A DNA stretch of 40,458 nt from Roseibacillus sp. (GCA_002715825.1 PBAI01000025.1:61405-101862), one strand, 5' to 3'; counted from the first letter of the stretch, positions 28,130 through 37,424 are shown. Translations and numbers: made by a program. Notes: generated from the sequence alone by a model not told the origin.

Positions 28130-30838
28130 ATGAAGCTGATCCAGTTACTGACTTTTTTTATTACCGCTGCAAACCCCCTTGGAGCAGAGGACGTCTGGAA
28201 ACCTGATCACACACCCAAGTCCATTCCTCCCGAAATGTTCAAGCTCGACCCGTCCCTCGAGGTGACGGTCTGGGCCACCACTCCGCAGCTCTACAACCCA
28301 ACCAACATGGACATCGACCAGAAGGGTCGAATTTGGGTTACCGAGGGGGTGAACTACCGGGGAAACAACGGCCAAAGACCAGCTGGTGACCGGGTCGTCG
28401 TATTGCAGGATACAAACGGAGACGGGAAGTGTGACCAGTCTCACACCTTCGTTCAGGAAACCGGCTTTATCGCGCCGCTCGGGATAGCGGTATTCGACAA
28501 TGTCATCTATGTCTCTCAACCTCCTGACCTTCTCGCCTACACCGATGTCAATCGGGATCTGAAGTTTGATCCGGAGGTAGACAAGAGAGAGGTGATTCTC
28601 ACAGGCTTTAATGCCGTCAACCATGACCACGGGCTACATTCCCTGGTAGCGGGTCCGGGCGGGAAATTCTATTTCAACAATGGCAACTGCGGCGCAGTCT
28701 TCACCGACAACTCTGGCAAATCCTTCTACCTCGGAGGCACCTACGGCAATCGAGGTCCGAATTGGCCCGCAGACCATCTCTCCACGACCGGAAAAACATC
28801 CGACGACGGACATGTATGGATATCTGGATTTGCGGTTCGAATGAATCCCGACGGCTCTGAAGCCGAAATCGTCAGCCACGGACTTCGTAACTCCTACGAG
28901 CAGATCCTTACTTCTTTCGGAGACATGTTCCAGAATGACAACGACGATCCTAAGGGATGCCGCACGTCTTTCGCACTTGAGTATGGTTGCGCGGGCTATT
29001 TCACGCGGAGCGGAAAGCAGCGAAACAAAGCGGTCCGCCGGCCCGGGCAGCCCTACGACCGGGTGCACTGGCGGCAGGATGACCCGGGCACAATGGATGC
29101 AGGAGACGTCTATGGTGGAGGAGCGCCCACGGGAATCACCTTTTATGAAAATGGAGCACTGGGAGAAAAGTGGAACGGCTCTCTCCTGAGCTGTGACACC
29201 GCTCTAAACACCATTCTGGGTTACCGCCCGAAACCTGCCGCAGGCACCTTTGAGCTTAACCGGTTCCACTTTCTTACAGCCAACCCTCTGAAAAGATACG
29301 ACGGGGCGGACTTCGTGGGTGGAGGACCCAAAAACCGTGATATTGAAAAAATTGCTCCCAGCTTCTTTCGACCGAGCGACATAACCGTAGGACCGGACGG
29401 TGCGATATATTTCTGTGACTGGTTTGATCCACGTGTCGGCGGATCCGGGCACATGGACAGCTCGTTCTCAGGCACAATTTACCGAGTTGCTCAACACGGG
29501 TTCAAACCCGTGATTCCCGCTGTGAACACTGCGACTCTCGCGGGCCAGATCGCTGCCCTGCGAAGTCCCGCAGTTAATGTCCGCTACCTTGGTTTTCGTG
29601 GGCTCCGCGCAGCCGGAGAAAGAGCTCTTCCTGTTGTAACAACGCTGCTTACCGACCGTAACCCATGGATTGCAGCACGGGCTGTCTGGCTTCTTCCTCA
29701 CTTGGGGCAGGAAGGAGTGCAGAAGTGTCTCTCCCTTCTGAATAGCACGGATTCACAGCAGCGGGTGGTTGCCTATCGAGCGCTGCGTCGTGCTGGTCAT
29801 CCCATTCTTCCTCATGCCAGACGTCTAGCCACTGATTCCTCTCCCCAAGTCCGCCGGGAAATCGCACTTTCCCTGAGGGATCTTCCTGCCGCTGAGACTG
29901 CCGAAATTTTTGTTGAGCTTGCCCAACGGTGCGATACCGAAGACAAGAATTCGCTGGAAGCAATAGGCCTTGGCGCAGCGAATAAGGAGAGCGCGATCTG
30001 GAAAGTCCTGCGAGCGAAGCTTCAACCCGGACCACCTTCTGAATGGCCCGATTCCTTTGCTCGTCTGACATGGCGACTATGGGGTCCTGCCTCAATCAAC
30101 GACCTCAGGAAGCGGATTCTCGACCGTTCCCTGAGTCTCGAGAAGAGAAGGTTCGCGGTAGAGTCCATCGCGTTTATTGATGATGAGAAGGCAGCTAAAG
30201 TCATGCTCGAGCTCGCCACTCCAGGATCTCCTCTTGCGGGAGAGGCTACTGCATGGCTCATGCGAAACGTCACAGGTGAGTGGTCTAAATACAACCTTCG
30301 TGCGGCACTCAAGGAAAGGAACATTTATGATCCGGAATCTCTCGTGATTTCACCCTCTCCGGTTCCGCTGCCAGCTGCCCCTACACCTGAAGTGAATGAG
30401 ATCCTCAACCTTGAAGGCGATCCCGCCCGGGGGAAAATTGCTGCTGCCAAATGTCTCTTGTGTCACAAAATCGATGACCTCGGAACAGACTACGGACCGA
30501 ATCTTCAGGGTTGGGCGCGGAATCAGGAAAGAGAGGTCATCATTCGTGCCATTGCTGACCCATCAGCTGAGATCGCGCTCGGCTACGGTGGGACGGAAGT
30601 AATCCTGAAGAGCGGGGGCCGAATACACGGTATCGCCTTCAACAACAGCGACCTCGGTCGAGATGATTCCCCCCCGGTTGTTATTCAGTCTGCGGGCGGC
30701 CAGACTCAGCTGATCCCCAAGGAGCGAATCGAAAAACGGCAGGGATTGAAACGCTCCCTGATGTACGATCCAGGAACGCTCGGCCTGACGAATCAGGACA
30801 TTGCCGATCTTGCTGCCTGGCTGCGGACCTACCGTTAG
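28130..30838 (+). CDS. PVC-type heme-binding CxxCH protein (membrane-bound dehydrogenase domain, HEAT-like repeats, c-type heme domain)
   Basis: Beta-propeller-like N-terminal half (PEMFKLDPSLEVTVWATTPQLYNPTNMDIDQKGRIWVTEGVNYR), HEAT-like middle, C-terminal KCLLCHKIDDLGTDYGPNLQGW. Confidence 0.88.
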   Translation: MKLIQLLTFFITAANPLGAEDVWKPDHTPKSIPPEMFKLDPSLEVTVWATTPQLYNPTNMDIDQKGRIWVTEGVNYRGNNGQRPAGDRVVVLQDTNGDGKCDQSHTFVQETGFIAPLGIAVFDNVIYVSQPPDLLAYTDVNRDLKFDPEVDKREVILTGFNAVNHDHGLHSLVAGPGGKFYFNNGNCGAVFTDNSGKSFYLGGTYGNRGPNWPADHLSTTGKTSDDGHVWISGFAVRMNPDGSEAEIVSHGLRNSYEQILTSFGDMFQNDNDDPKGCRTSFALEYGCAGYFTRSGKQRNKAVRRPGQPYDRVHWRQDDPGTMDAGDVYGGGAPTGITFYENGALGEKWNGSLLSCDTALNTILGYRPKPAAGTFELNRFHFLTANPLKRYDGADFVGGGPKNRDIEKIAPSFFRPSDITVGPDGAIYFCDWFDPRVGGSGHMDSSFSGTIYRVAQHGFKPVIPAVNTATLAGQIAALRSPAVNVRYLGFRGLRAAGERALPVVTTLLTDRNPWIAARAVWLLPHLGQEGVQKCLSLLNSTDSQQRVVAYRALRRAGHPILPHARRLATDSSPQVRREIALSLRDLPAAETAEIFVELAQRCDTEDKNSLEAIGLGAANKESAIWKVLRAKLQPGPPSEWPDSFARLTWRLWGPASINDLRKRILDRSLSLEKRRFAVESIAFIDDEKAAKVMLELATPGSPLAGEATAWLMRNVTGEWSKYNLRAALKERNIYDPESLVISPSPVPLPAAPTPEVNEILNLEGDPARGKIAAAKCLLCHKIDDLGTDYGPNLQGWARNQEREVIIRAIADPSAEIALGYGGTEVILKSGGRIHGIAFNNSDLGRDDSPPVVIQSAGGQTQLIPKERIEKRQGLKRSLMYDPGTLGLTNQDIADLAAWLRTYR

Positions 30839-30960
30839 GCTTCGCACGAATTTGAAAGATTGGCCCCCCGGCAAGGCCCTCCCTTTTCTCGTTTGAAGGC
30901 AAATGCTCTCGTTTCGTTGAATATTTTTTGGTTCGCAAAGGCCCCTAATTACTCTTAATC

Positions 30961-30975
30961 GACTAAAAATTAGTC
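30961..30975. promoter_or_regulatory. Perfect inverted repeat GACTAA-AAA-TTAGTC, possible operator
   Basis: 15-nt palindrome in the 245-bp intergenic region, 108 bp upstream of the ATG at 31084. Confidence 0.35.
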
Positions 30976-31083
30976 TGTTATGGATTTAATGATCTCTTTG
31001 GATTCGACCTTAACATGCGATTGAGATTTAAATTTCCATACGTATCATTTCCACGGATGGTCAACCCCATCTGTTCTAGAACA

Positions 31084-31395
31084 ATGAAAGTACATCACCT
31101 CATCGCCTTTCTGGCGGTTATGCTGTTGGGCGTCGCCTATGGTGCGGACGTTAAATACGAGGCCACCTTCACGGGTGTCACTTGAGCCGGATGTAAGCGG
31201 AGCGTCAGTTCGTCGCTCCAAAAGCTCGCAGGCGTAAAGACTGTCGAGATCAAAGCCGGTAAGGCACCCAAGACCCAGACCATCATCGTGATGGCTGAGA
31301 AGGGCGGCATCAGCAAGGAAGACGTAGTAAAGGCCCTCGGAAAGACGGCCAAGAAGTTCGTCTGTAAAGACTGGAAAGAGGCCAAAGGCTCCTAA
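31084..31395 (+). CDS. Candidate selenoprotein: exported HMA/MerP-like protein with UxxC motif (in-frame TGA at 31183-31185 read as Sec)
   Basis: MKVHHLIAFLAVMLLGVAYGADVKYEATFTGVT-U-AGCKRSVSSSLQKLAGVKTVEIKAGKAPKTQTIIVMAEKGGISKEDVVKALGKTAKKFVCKDWKEAKGS. TGA replaces the first Cys of the HMA CxxC; frame intact on both sides; SECIS-like hairpin at 31199-31219; TAA stop then terminator. Confidence 0.8.
31199..31219 (+). promoter_or_regulatory. Candidate bacterial SECIS hairpin
   Basis: GGAGCG-U-C-[AGUUC]-G-U-CGCUCC: 6-bp stem, U.U mismatch, C-G closing pair, 5-nt loop with G at loop position 2; stem starts 13 nt after the TGA. Confidence 0.65.
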
Positions 31396-31423
31396 CCAGA
31401 AAGCTTTAACCACAAGCTTTATT

Positions 31424-31457
31424 AAACGCCCCGCGCTCTGAGGAGCCGGGGCGTTTT
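31424..31457 (+). terminator. Intrinsic terminator downstream of the candidate selenoprotein gene
   Basis: CGCCCCG...CGGGGCG stem with inner GCTC/GAGC pairing, followed by TTTTT. Confidence 0.85.
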
Positions 31458-31469
31458 TCTTTGGTAGTT

Positions 31470-32852
31470 CTACCCAACGATATCACCAATTGAACCAAAT
31501 CCTGGCGAAAATAGCCTCTGATACATCCGCACCGCATACCCATCAGTCATTCCTGCCAGAAAGTCACAAACCAGTCGTGCTCGTTCTCCGGCGGTTTCGA
31601 CATTCTCAATCTCCTCAACCTGCTCAGGTGGCAATAATTGAAAAAACTGACCATCAACAGGCTGCTGATCTACGTAGCGGAGGTGAAAGAGTTCCCATAG
31701 TCTTCGCAGCATCATACTTCCCTTATGCTCGAGCTGCTTGAGCTGGGTCGAGAGAAAGACGACTTCAAAAGCGAGACGTTTAAAGATTTCGCTTTCTGCC
31801 TGCGTCGCCTCATCAATCACGAGCCGAAAGCGGTAGCGGTTACTTTGTTCGCTCAAAAAATTCTTGGTTTCCTCCACTTTGGCCGCTCTTACATACAAGC
31901 CGATCCGGTGGCCCACGAAAGAATCTATCCGGCCCCGGCTTATCGCCCGGATTAAATCGCCCAAGGGACTGTCCGGCCCCGACTCCAATCCCTTTTTTTC
32001 CGCCCACCGACGAACTGATTCCTCGTTGAGAAAACCTGCGCGTACGCTGTCCGCCAGATCGTTCAGCGAATAGGCGGTATCGTCAGCCCAGTCCATGACC
32101 TGACACTCCACTGACTTGAAACTATCTCGCACCTTCCCAGCCTCCAGCTCTCCCGGAAATGCCAGCCCTCCCAATGTCCACTCAGTGTATTCCGACTGTT
32201 CGTCATAAATAAAGTGATTCGCAGGCTCTTTGCCTTTTAGACCCTTCAGCTCTCCCCATCCTGACTTGTATTTGAGGATGCCGTCCACGAAAGCCCGGGA
32301 GGGGTCCATCCCGGTTCGCCGCTGCGAAAAAATACGTTCTGTGAGAAGCCTGAGGGTCTGAGCGTTTCCCTCGAATCCTCCGTAAGGTGCCATGAAGTGG
32401 TTAAGCGACCTCTCCCCCGCATGTCCGAACGGCGGATGACCCAGATCGTGCGAGAGGCATACTGCTTCAACCAAATCCGCATCAATCGTATTTTCCGACG
32501 AGAATTCTTCTGTGGAGGCAAGCAGCCATCCGCAAATAGAGCGTCCTATCTGGGCGACCTCAAGTGAGTGAGTCAGCCTCGTTCTGTAGAAATCATATTC
32601 TCCACTCCAGAACACCTGAGTCTTATTCTGAAGGCGCCGAAAAGCAGTCGTATGAAGCACTCGGTCCCGATCGACTTGGAACGGGCTGCGGAAATCGCCC
32701 TCCACAGGGAGAGCACCGGACAATCTCTCGAAATCAAATTCCTGATAGAAGCGGTTTCGCACGCCCAATAGGTGACCTCTCCAAGCGTTCATGGGAACCA
32801 CGAACTTTTCAAATTCGCCACCAGAGCATCCGCGTCTCGTTGCCAACTCCAT
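31470..32852 (-). CDS. Deoxyguanosinetriphosphate triphosphohydrolase-like HD protein
   Basis: FRSPFQVDRDRVLHTTAFRRLQNKTQVF, RTRLTHSLEVAQIGRSI, CLSHDLGHPPFGHAGE. Confidence 0.92.
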   Translation of the reverse strand: MELATRRGCSGGEFEKFVVPMNAWRGHLLGVRNRFYQEFDFERLSGALPVEGDFRSPFQVDRDRVLHTTAFRRLQNKTQVFWSGEYDFYRTRLTHSLEVAQIGRSICGWLLASTEEFSSENTIDADLVEAVCLSHDLGHPPFGHAGERSLNHFMAPYGGFEGNAQTLRLLTERIFSQRRTGMDPSRAFVDGILKYKSGWGELKGLKGKEPANHFIYDEQSEYTEWTLGGLAFPGELEAGKVRDSFKSVECQVMDWADDTAYSLNDLADSVRAGFLNEESVRRWAEKKGLESGPDSPLGDLIRAISRGRIDSFVGHRIGLYVRAAKVEETKNFLSEQSNRYRFRLVIDEATQAESEIFKRLAFEVVFLSTQLKQLEHKGSMMLRRLWELFHLRYVDQQPVDGQFFQLLPPEQVEEIENVETAGERARLVCDFLAGMTDGYAVRMYQRLFSPGFGSIGDIVG

Positions 32853-32926
32853 GATTTCGGCTCGAAAATCACGGGCTGAGACAATTAGAAGTTCTCTATG
32901 AGCCTGTAATTCCTCACACTGGAGTC

Positions 32927-34744
32927 GTGGCTCCAGCTATCTACCTCGCCCTCGTCCTGGCTTTGGGAATTCTTGCCCAGTGGCTTGCGTGGCGCTTGAA
33001 AATACCATCCATTCTCATTCTTCTGGCCTTCGGCTTTGGACTTTCCCTGACCACGGGCGCACAGATAGATGGCTACCTCGGAGGCGAAACGGATACTCTC
33101 CTTGCAGTCGTAAGCCTTTTTGTCGCGATCATCCTTTTCGAAGGAGGACTTACCCTGAAATTCTCTGAGCTCAAGCAAGCTGGAGCCCCTATCCTCCGCC
33201 TCTGTACGCTGGGAGTGGCCATTGCTTTTATTCTCAGCAGTATCGGAGCAGCAATGATCTTCCAGTGGAACTGGCGGGTCGCGGCTTTGCTCGGAGCGAT
33301 CCTAGTCGTTACCGGACCTACTGTAGTTGGGCCACTCCTGCGAGTTATCAAACCTTCCCGAAAAATTTCCTCGATAGTTAAATGGGAAGGAATCGTAGTT
33401 GATCCCATCGGAGCAATTCTTGCCGTTCTCGTCTTTCAGGCCGCTGTAGCGGGCGAAATTCAATCTGCGGGGAGTGCGGTGTTAATCGCCCTGATCAAGA
33501 CCGCGCTAGTTGGTATCGTTCTAGCTTTGATTATCGCCAAGATAACCGAATTTCTTCTGAAACGGCACTACGTGCCTGAATTCCTCGAAAGTGTATTCCT
33601 GCTCGCAGTGGTCGCCGGGGCCTTTGCCGCCTCTAATTCTTTCCAAGAGGAGTCCGGCCTTCTCACTGTCACCGTATTGGGGATCGCGCTCGCTAACCAG
33701 AAAGCGGTCTCTGTCCGTAAAGTACTCGAGTTTAACGAAAACCTTCGAGTGCTTATCATCTCCATCTTGTTCATTGTCCTCGCTGGTCGCATCAATCCCG
33801 CCGACCTCTCCTCGGTCGCTGTTCCCAGTCTCATATTTCTTGCACTCCTGATTATCGTCGTTCGACCCGCGTCCGTTTATCTCTCGTGCATCGCCTCCGG
33901 CAAACTGGACTTCCGTGAGCGTTCCTTTCTCGCAGCTCTAGCACCAAGGGGAATTGTCGCTGCGGCGGTTACCTCTGTCTTTGCTATAGAATTCGGACAT
34001 GCGGCTCACGATGGTGCCCTCCCGCCGGAAATCGCGGAACAGGCCACCCAGATGGTTCCAACCGTTTTCATGATCATTATTGGAACCGTATTTTTTTACG
34101 GCCTTAGCGCGAGACGCCTCGCTCTCTCTCTGGGCGTAGCCCCTCCGACAGCTGACGGCGTCCTCTTCGCAGGTGCCGATCCTTGGATTCAAGCAATCGC
34201 ATCTTCTCTTCACGAAGATGGGCACCCGGTCATGCTTCTCGATACACGCTATCCCAATATAGCCGCTGCCAGAATGGCGGGACTCCACGCAACCCGTGCG
34301 AACATCCTGTCCGAGCATGTCGAAGAAAACCTGGAGTTCCCCGGCATAAATCATCTTGTTGCGGGCACCTCCAATGATGAAGTGAACTCTCTGGCTACCC
34401 ACGAGTATGCCCATATCTTCGGCAAATCCAATGTTTGGCAGATCCCCACATCTGATAAGGACAATCATCCCTCCACATCCGTCGCAGCTCATCGCAGAGG
34501 CAGAATCTGCTTCAGTGGAGAACCTACATTCAAGAGACTTGAAAAGCTGGCCTCAAGTGGTGGCCTGATCGTGAAGACCCAACTTACAGAGGTATTCAAT
34601 CTCCAGAATTTTTTCGAAGTCCATGGCGACGACGCAATTATCATGTTCCTGCATGATAACACCCGGGGACTCCGCCCCGCTGAAACCGACCTTGAGGACG
34701 TGCCGCCGGGAACAACGATCTACGCGATGGTCAGTCCTTCCTGA
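32927..34744 (+). CDS. CPA-family Na+/H+ (cation:proton) antiporter with C-terminal Rossmann/TrkA-N-like domain
   Basis: Multiple TM helices; GAILVVTGPTVVGPLLR, FAASNSFQEESGLLTVTVLGIALAN, FLAALAPRGIVAAAVTSVFAIE; C-terminal ADPWIQAIASSLHEDGHPVMLLDTRY. GTG start. Confidence 0.88.
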   Translation: MAPAIYLALVLALGILAQWLAWRLKIPSILILLAFGFGLSLTTGAQIDGYLGGETDTLLAVVSLFVAIILFEGGLTLKFSELKQAGAPILRLCTLGVAIAFILSSIGAAMIFQWNWRVAALLGAILVVTGPTVVGPLLRVIKPSRKISSIVKWEGIVVDPIGAILAVLVFQAAVAGEIQSAGSAVLIALIKTALVGIVLALIIAKITEFLLKRHYVPEFLESVFLLAVVAGAFAASNSFQEESGLLTVTVLGIALANQKAVSVRKVLEFNENLRVLIISILFIVLAGRINPADLSSVAVPSLIFLALLIIVVRPASVYLSCIASGKLDFRERSFLAALAPRGIVAAAVTSVFAIEFGHAAHDGALPPEIAEQATQMVPTVFMIIIGTVFFYGLSARRLALSLGVAPPTADGVLFAGADPWIQAIASSLHEDGHPVMLLDTRYPNIAAARMAGLHATRANILSEHVEENLEFPGINHLVAGTSNDEVNSLATHEYAHIFGKSNVWQIPTSDKDNHPSTSVAAHRRGRICFSGEPTFKRLEKLASSGGLIVKTQLTEVFNLQNFFEVHGDDAIIMFLHDNTRGLRPAETDLEDVPPGTTIYAMVSPS

Positions 34745-35573
34745 TCGAAGCGGACGTGGATCCAGCCCACCACCAGAGCTTGGGATCCAGTTCTTTCCTG
34801 GCATCCCCTACCAACTCCGTGGCTCTCACGCCTTTCTCCAGAATTGCGAATACGGTCGCACCTGACCCACTCATCATGGCACCCTTCACGCCCCGCCGGT
34901 CAAGCAGCCACATCTTCAATTCAGCAAGGAAGGGGAATCTCGCAAACGCTGGACGTTCGAGGTCATTAATCATCTGCAAGTCATCCACTTGCTGGGGCCC
35001 GTAGAAGACACCAGCGAGATCCGTAGATTCTGCCCACCTTCGGTAAGCGTCCACGGTGTTGACTGAGAACGCTGGCTTGAGAAGGACAACCTCCTGCGAG
35101 GCCAGAGAGGTCTCTTCCAGAACTTCACCCCTGCCCCGGCACCAGCATGGCGAATCTCGAAGGAAAAAAGGCACGTCCGATCCCAGGAGCGCTGCCATCT
35201 CCTCCAGCTCAGCATTACCAAGACCCGCCTTCTCGACTTCGTTCAGAGCACGAAGGACTGCTGCTGCGTCACTGCTACCACCACCGAGACCCGCCCCTGA
35301 AGGAATATGCTTCTCGAGCTTGATACGATAGGAACACCTTCGACCTGTGCTCTGTTCAAACAGGCGCAGAGCTCTCGTGACGAGATTAGTTTCAACCGGT
35401 CCAACTTCCGCATTACCCGTCTCAAGCTCAAAAGACTCTGAAGGGTTGATCTCCAGACGATCACAAAGACCTGCCACGGGAACCATCAGGGTCTTCAATT
35501 CGTGAAATCCGTCTTCTCTTTTCCCGAGAATCTGCAGAGAAAAGTTGAGCTTCGCTGGAGCAAAAACGGTCAT
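34731..35573 (-). CDS. ispE: 4-diphosphocytidyl-2-C-methyl-D-erythritol kinase
   Basis: FAPAKLNFSLQILGKREDGFHEL, HIPSGAGLGGGSSDAAAVLRALN, GAMMSGSGATVFAI. Start taken at MTVFAPAK. Confidence 0.93.
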   Translation of the reverse strand: MTVFAPAKLNFSLQILGKREDGFHELKTLMVPVAGLCDRLEINPSESFELETGNAEVGPVETNLVTRALRLFEQSTGRRCSYRIKLEKHIPSGAGLGGGSSDAAAVLRALNEVEKAGLGNAELEEMAALLGSDVPFFLRDSPCWCRGRGEVLEETSLASQEVVLLKPAFSVNTVDAYRRWAESTDLAGVFYGPQQVDDLQMINDLERPAFARFPFLAELKMWLLDRRGVKGAMMSGSGATVFAILEKGVRATELVGDARKELDPKLWWWAGSTSASIRKD

Positions 35574-36268
35574 ACCGGCTCCGTATTGTTGATTCTGCGA
35601 CCGAGGAGTGCCAGCATTCGTCCTGTTTTTCCCCGCTCTACCCGGTAGGAATAATACCTGTCGACGCGAGCACCCGTACATTCTCCACTTGAGAAGATCT
35701 GCCCGGAAGGAATTCCCGCTTTTATCAATTGTTCCGCAATCAGAGAGGAGAAGTCCACCTCATAAAGCGGGGGCCTTATACAGGGAGAGATCGCCACCTC
35801 AAGATTACGGGGGTCGGATCCATATGCTGCACGCATCTTCTCTAACGCCCTCACCGCGATCTCCTGTTCCGTGCCTCTTCTCCCTGAGTGCACCAGCCCG
35901 AGAGCTCCGGTGTGGCAATCACAGATATACACTGCCGCACAATCGGCCACGTAAATACCGAGAAGAGATCCTTCCGTTCCACACGTCACCAATCCATCCG
36001 CGCCTTCCACAATTTTTCCCTCTACCCCCTCTGCCGGAATTTGCACGACGAGATCCTCATGAATCTGTTCTGCCCTCCAGAGATTATTCCAACCGAAACC
36101 AAGATCCTTCACCGCCTCCTCGTGTGCTGGTTGAAGCTTTTCGAGGGTATCCCACTTATCTCGCGACACTGTAATCTCGGGAATTCTGGGAACGAAGCAG
36201 GCACTTACTCCGCCCCGAGCTCGTAACCGTTCCAGAAAAGAAAGAGCCCCCGTCATGGATAGAACCAT
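35570..36268 (-). CDS. pgeF: PgeF/YfiH-family (laccase-domain, multicopper polyphenol oxidoreductase-type) protein
   Basis: WRAEQIHEDLV, ADGLVTCGTEGSLLGIYVADCAAVYICD, GALGLVHSGRRGTEQEI, ISPCIRPPLYEV. True start uncertain. Confidence 0.88.
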   Translation of the reverse strand: MVLSMTGALSFLERLRARGGVSACFVPRIPEITVSRDKWDTLEKLQPAHEEAVKDLGFGWNNLWRAEQIHEDLVVQIPAEGVEGKIVEGADGLVTCGTEGSLLGIYVADCAAVYICDCHTGALGLVHSGRRGTEQEIAVRALEKMRAAYGSDPRNLEVAISPCIRPPLYEVDFSSLIAEQLIKAGIPSGQIFSSGECTGARVDRYYSYRVERGKTGRMLALLGRRINNTEPV

Positions 36269-36282
36269 AACGGGGGCTTCTG
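36243..36282 (-). terminator. Terminator-like hairpin overlapping the annotated start of pgeF
   Basis: Minus strand AGCCCCCGT-TATGG...CCATG-ACGGGGGCT with one mismatch, followed by CTTTCTTTTC. Confidence 0.55.
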
Positions 36283-36327
36283 CATCGTGCCAAGTTTCCC
36301 CGGCATCGATGATGGAAAAATCATTCC

Positions 36328-36777
36328 CTAGCGGGTCACCACGCGCCGGGCGTGATCGAGGGTCTCAGCCTCTTCCTCATCCATTTCAGACATGATGTCG
36401 GCGAGATTCGTAGCGATTTCCTTGCGCATGTGAGCAACAAGTTCGGTGCCCTTGTGAGTAATGCGGACCATAATCTTGCGGCGGTCCTCAGCAGCATGCA
36501 CTCGCTCGACGTAGCCGAGCTTCTCGAGCCGATCGACAAGTCCAGTGGCGGCAGCTGTGGAATGGCCCATCTTTTTGGCGATGTCGGACATCGTCAGGTA
36601 ATCCTCACTCGAAAGGTAGGCGAGCAGGAAAAACTGGGGGAAAGAGATGTTACCGCGGTTAAGCTCGTTCGAGAGGTTGAGAATGCAGGAGCGCTGTGTG
36701 AAGAGGACAAAGTCCGCAAGACGATCAGCGTCCGCTTGTACTGCACCTCTTGATTGGTTGGCTGTGCTTGATTTCAT
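36328..36777 (-). CDS. MarR-family transcriptional regulator
   Basis: Winged-helix LTMSDIAKKMGHSTAAATGLVDRLEKLGYVERVHAAEDRRKIMVRITHKG. Confidence 0.92.
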   Translation of the reverse strand: MKSSTANQSRGAVQADADRLADFVLFTQRSCILNLSNELNRGNISFPQFFLLAYLSSEDYLTMSDIAKKMGHSTAAATGLVDRLEKLGYVERVHAAEDRRKIMVRITHKGTELVAHMRKEIATNLADIMSEMDEEEAETLDHARRVVTR

Positions 36778-36956
36778 GACTATTCGACTGTGATGATATT
36801 TGGTAGGTTTGGGTGCTCAGCAGCTTCGGGTGAAGGGTATTCCAATTTTTATAAACTTTTCAAGAGTCTAATTAAAAAAAAGTAGGTAATCGGGCTCTAG
36901 GGGACCATAAAGCTCTCTTAAAGGCCTGAAATTGCGGTCTTTTTTTTAAAAACGCA

Positions 36957-37424
36957 CTACTGCGTGACGTTTTTGGTCTTGGAGCCAGGCTCCGAACTTC
37001 CAGTTCGGTCCCCGGTTCTGTCAGTTTTTCGTATTACGACTACATCACCTCTCGAGGGCTTTCCCTCCTGGATGTCCGCAGCGTAAAAGCGTCCCAGCTT
37101 CTCTCCGGTTAGGATGAGCGAGCTCGTTATTCCGTCCCGACTGACCGCTGCGATCAGATCGCTCGTTCCGAAAGGGCCAGCTTGCAGGAATCTTTTGACC
37201 AAGACGAATTTTTCGTCTGGATGCACCGAGATAATTTCTCCAACGATCCTCATTGGAGCAGCCTTTGCCGCCCCAGCCTCATCTGGTTTCTTCGAATCAC
37301 CATCTGACTGCGACGCTATCCCGTTCGAATGATTACCTTTTCCCGATAGACCACAACTGGTGATTGATCCGGTAAGGATCATTATCACGACAAGCGATGG
37401 GGATAACTGGGAATAAAACCGCAC
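36957..37424 (-). CDS. Putative lipoprotein of unknown function
   Basis: Signal peptide with lipobox-like ITSC; RIVGEIISVHPDEKFVLVKRF and GDVVVIRK beta-rich pattern. Confidence 0.6.
   Translation of the reverse strand: MRFYSQLSPSLVVIMILTGSITSCGLSGKGNHSNGIASQSDGDSKKPDEAGAAKAAPMRIVGEIISVHPDEKFVLVKRFLQAGPFGTSDLIAAVSRDGITSSLILTGEKLGRFYAADIQEGKPSRGDVVVIRKTDRTGDRTGSSEPGSKTKNVTQ

Noticed and set aside
31183-31185. TGA as a simple nonsense mutation or sequencing error (TGC to TGA pseudogene)
   Set aside because: Not excluded, but less favoured: it hits precisely the first metal-ligand Cys, no other lesion is present, and a SECIS-like hairpin follows.
31045-31413. Minus-strand 122-aa ORF spanning the candidate selenoprotein
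   Set aside because: Composition is unlike a real protein, and the plus strand encodes a recognisable signal peptide plus HMA domain with a terminator in the right place; treated as a shadow ORF.
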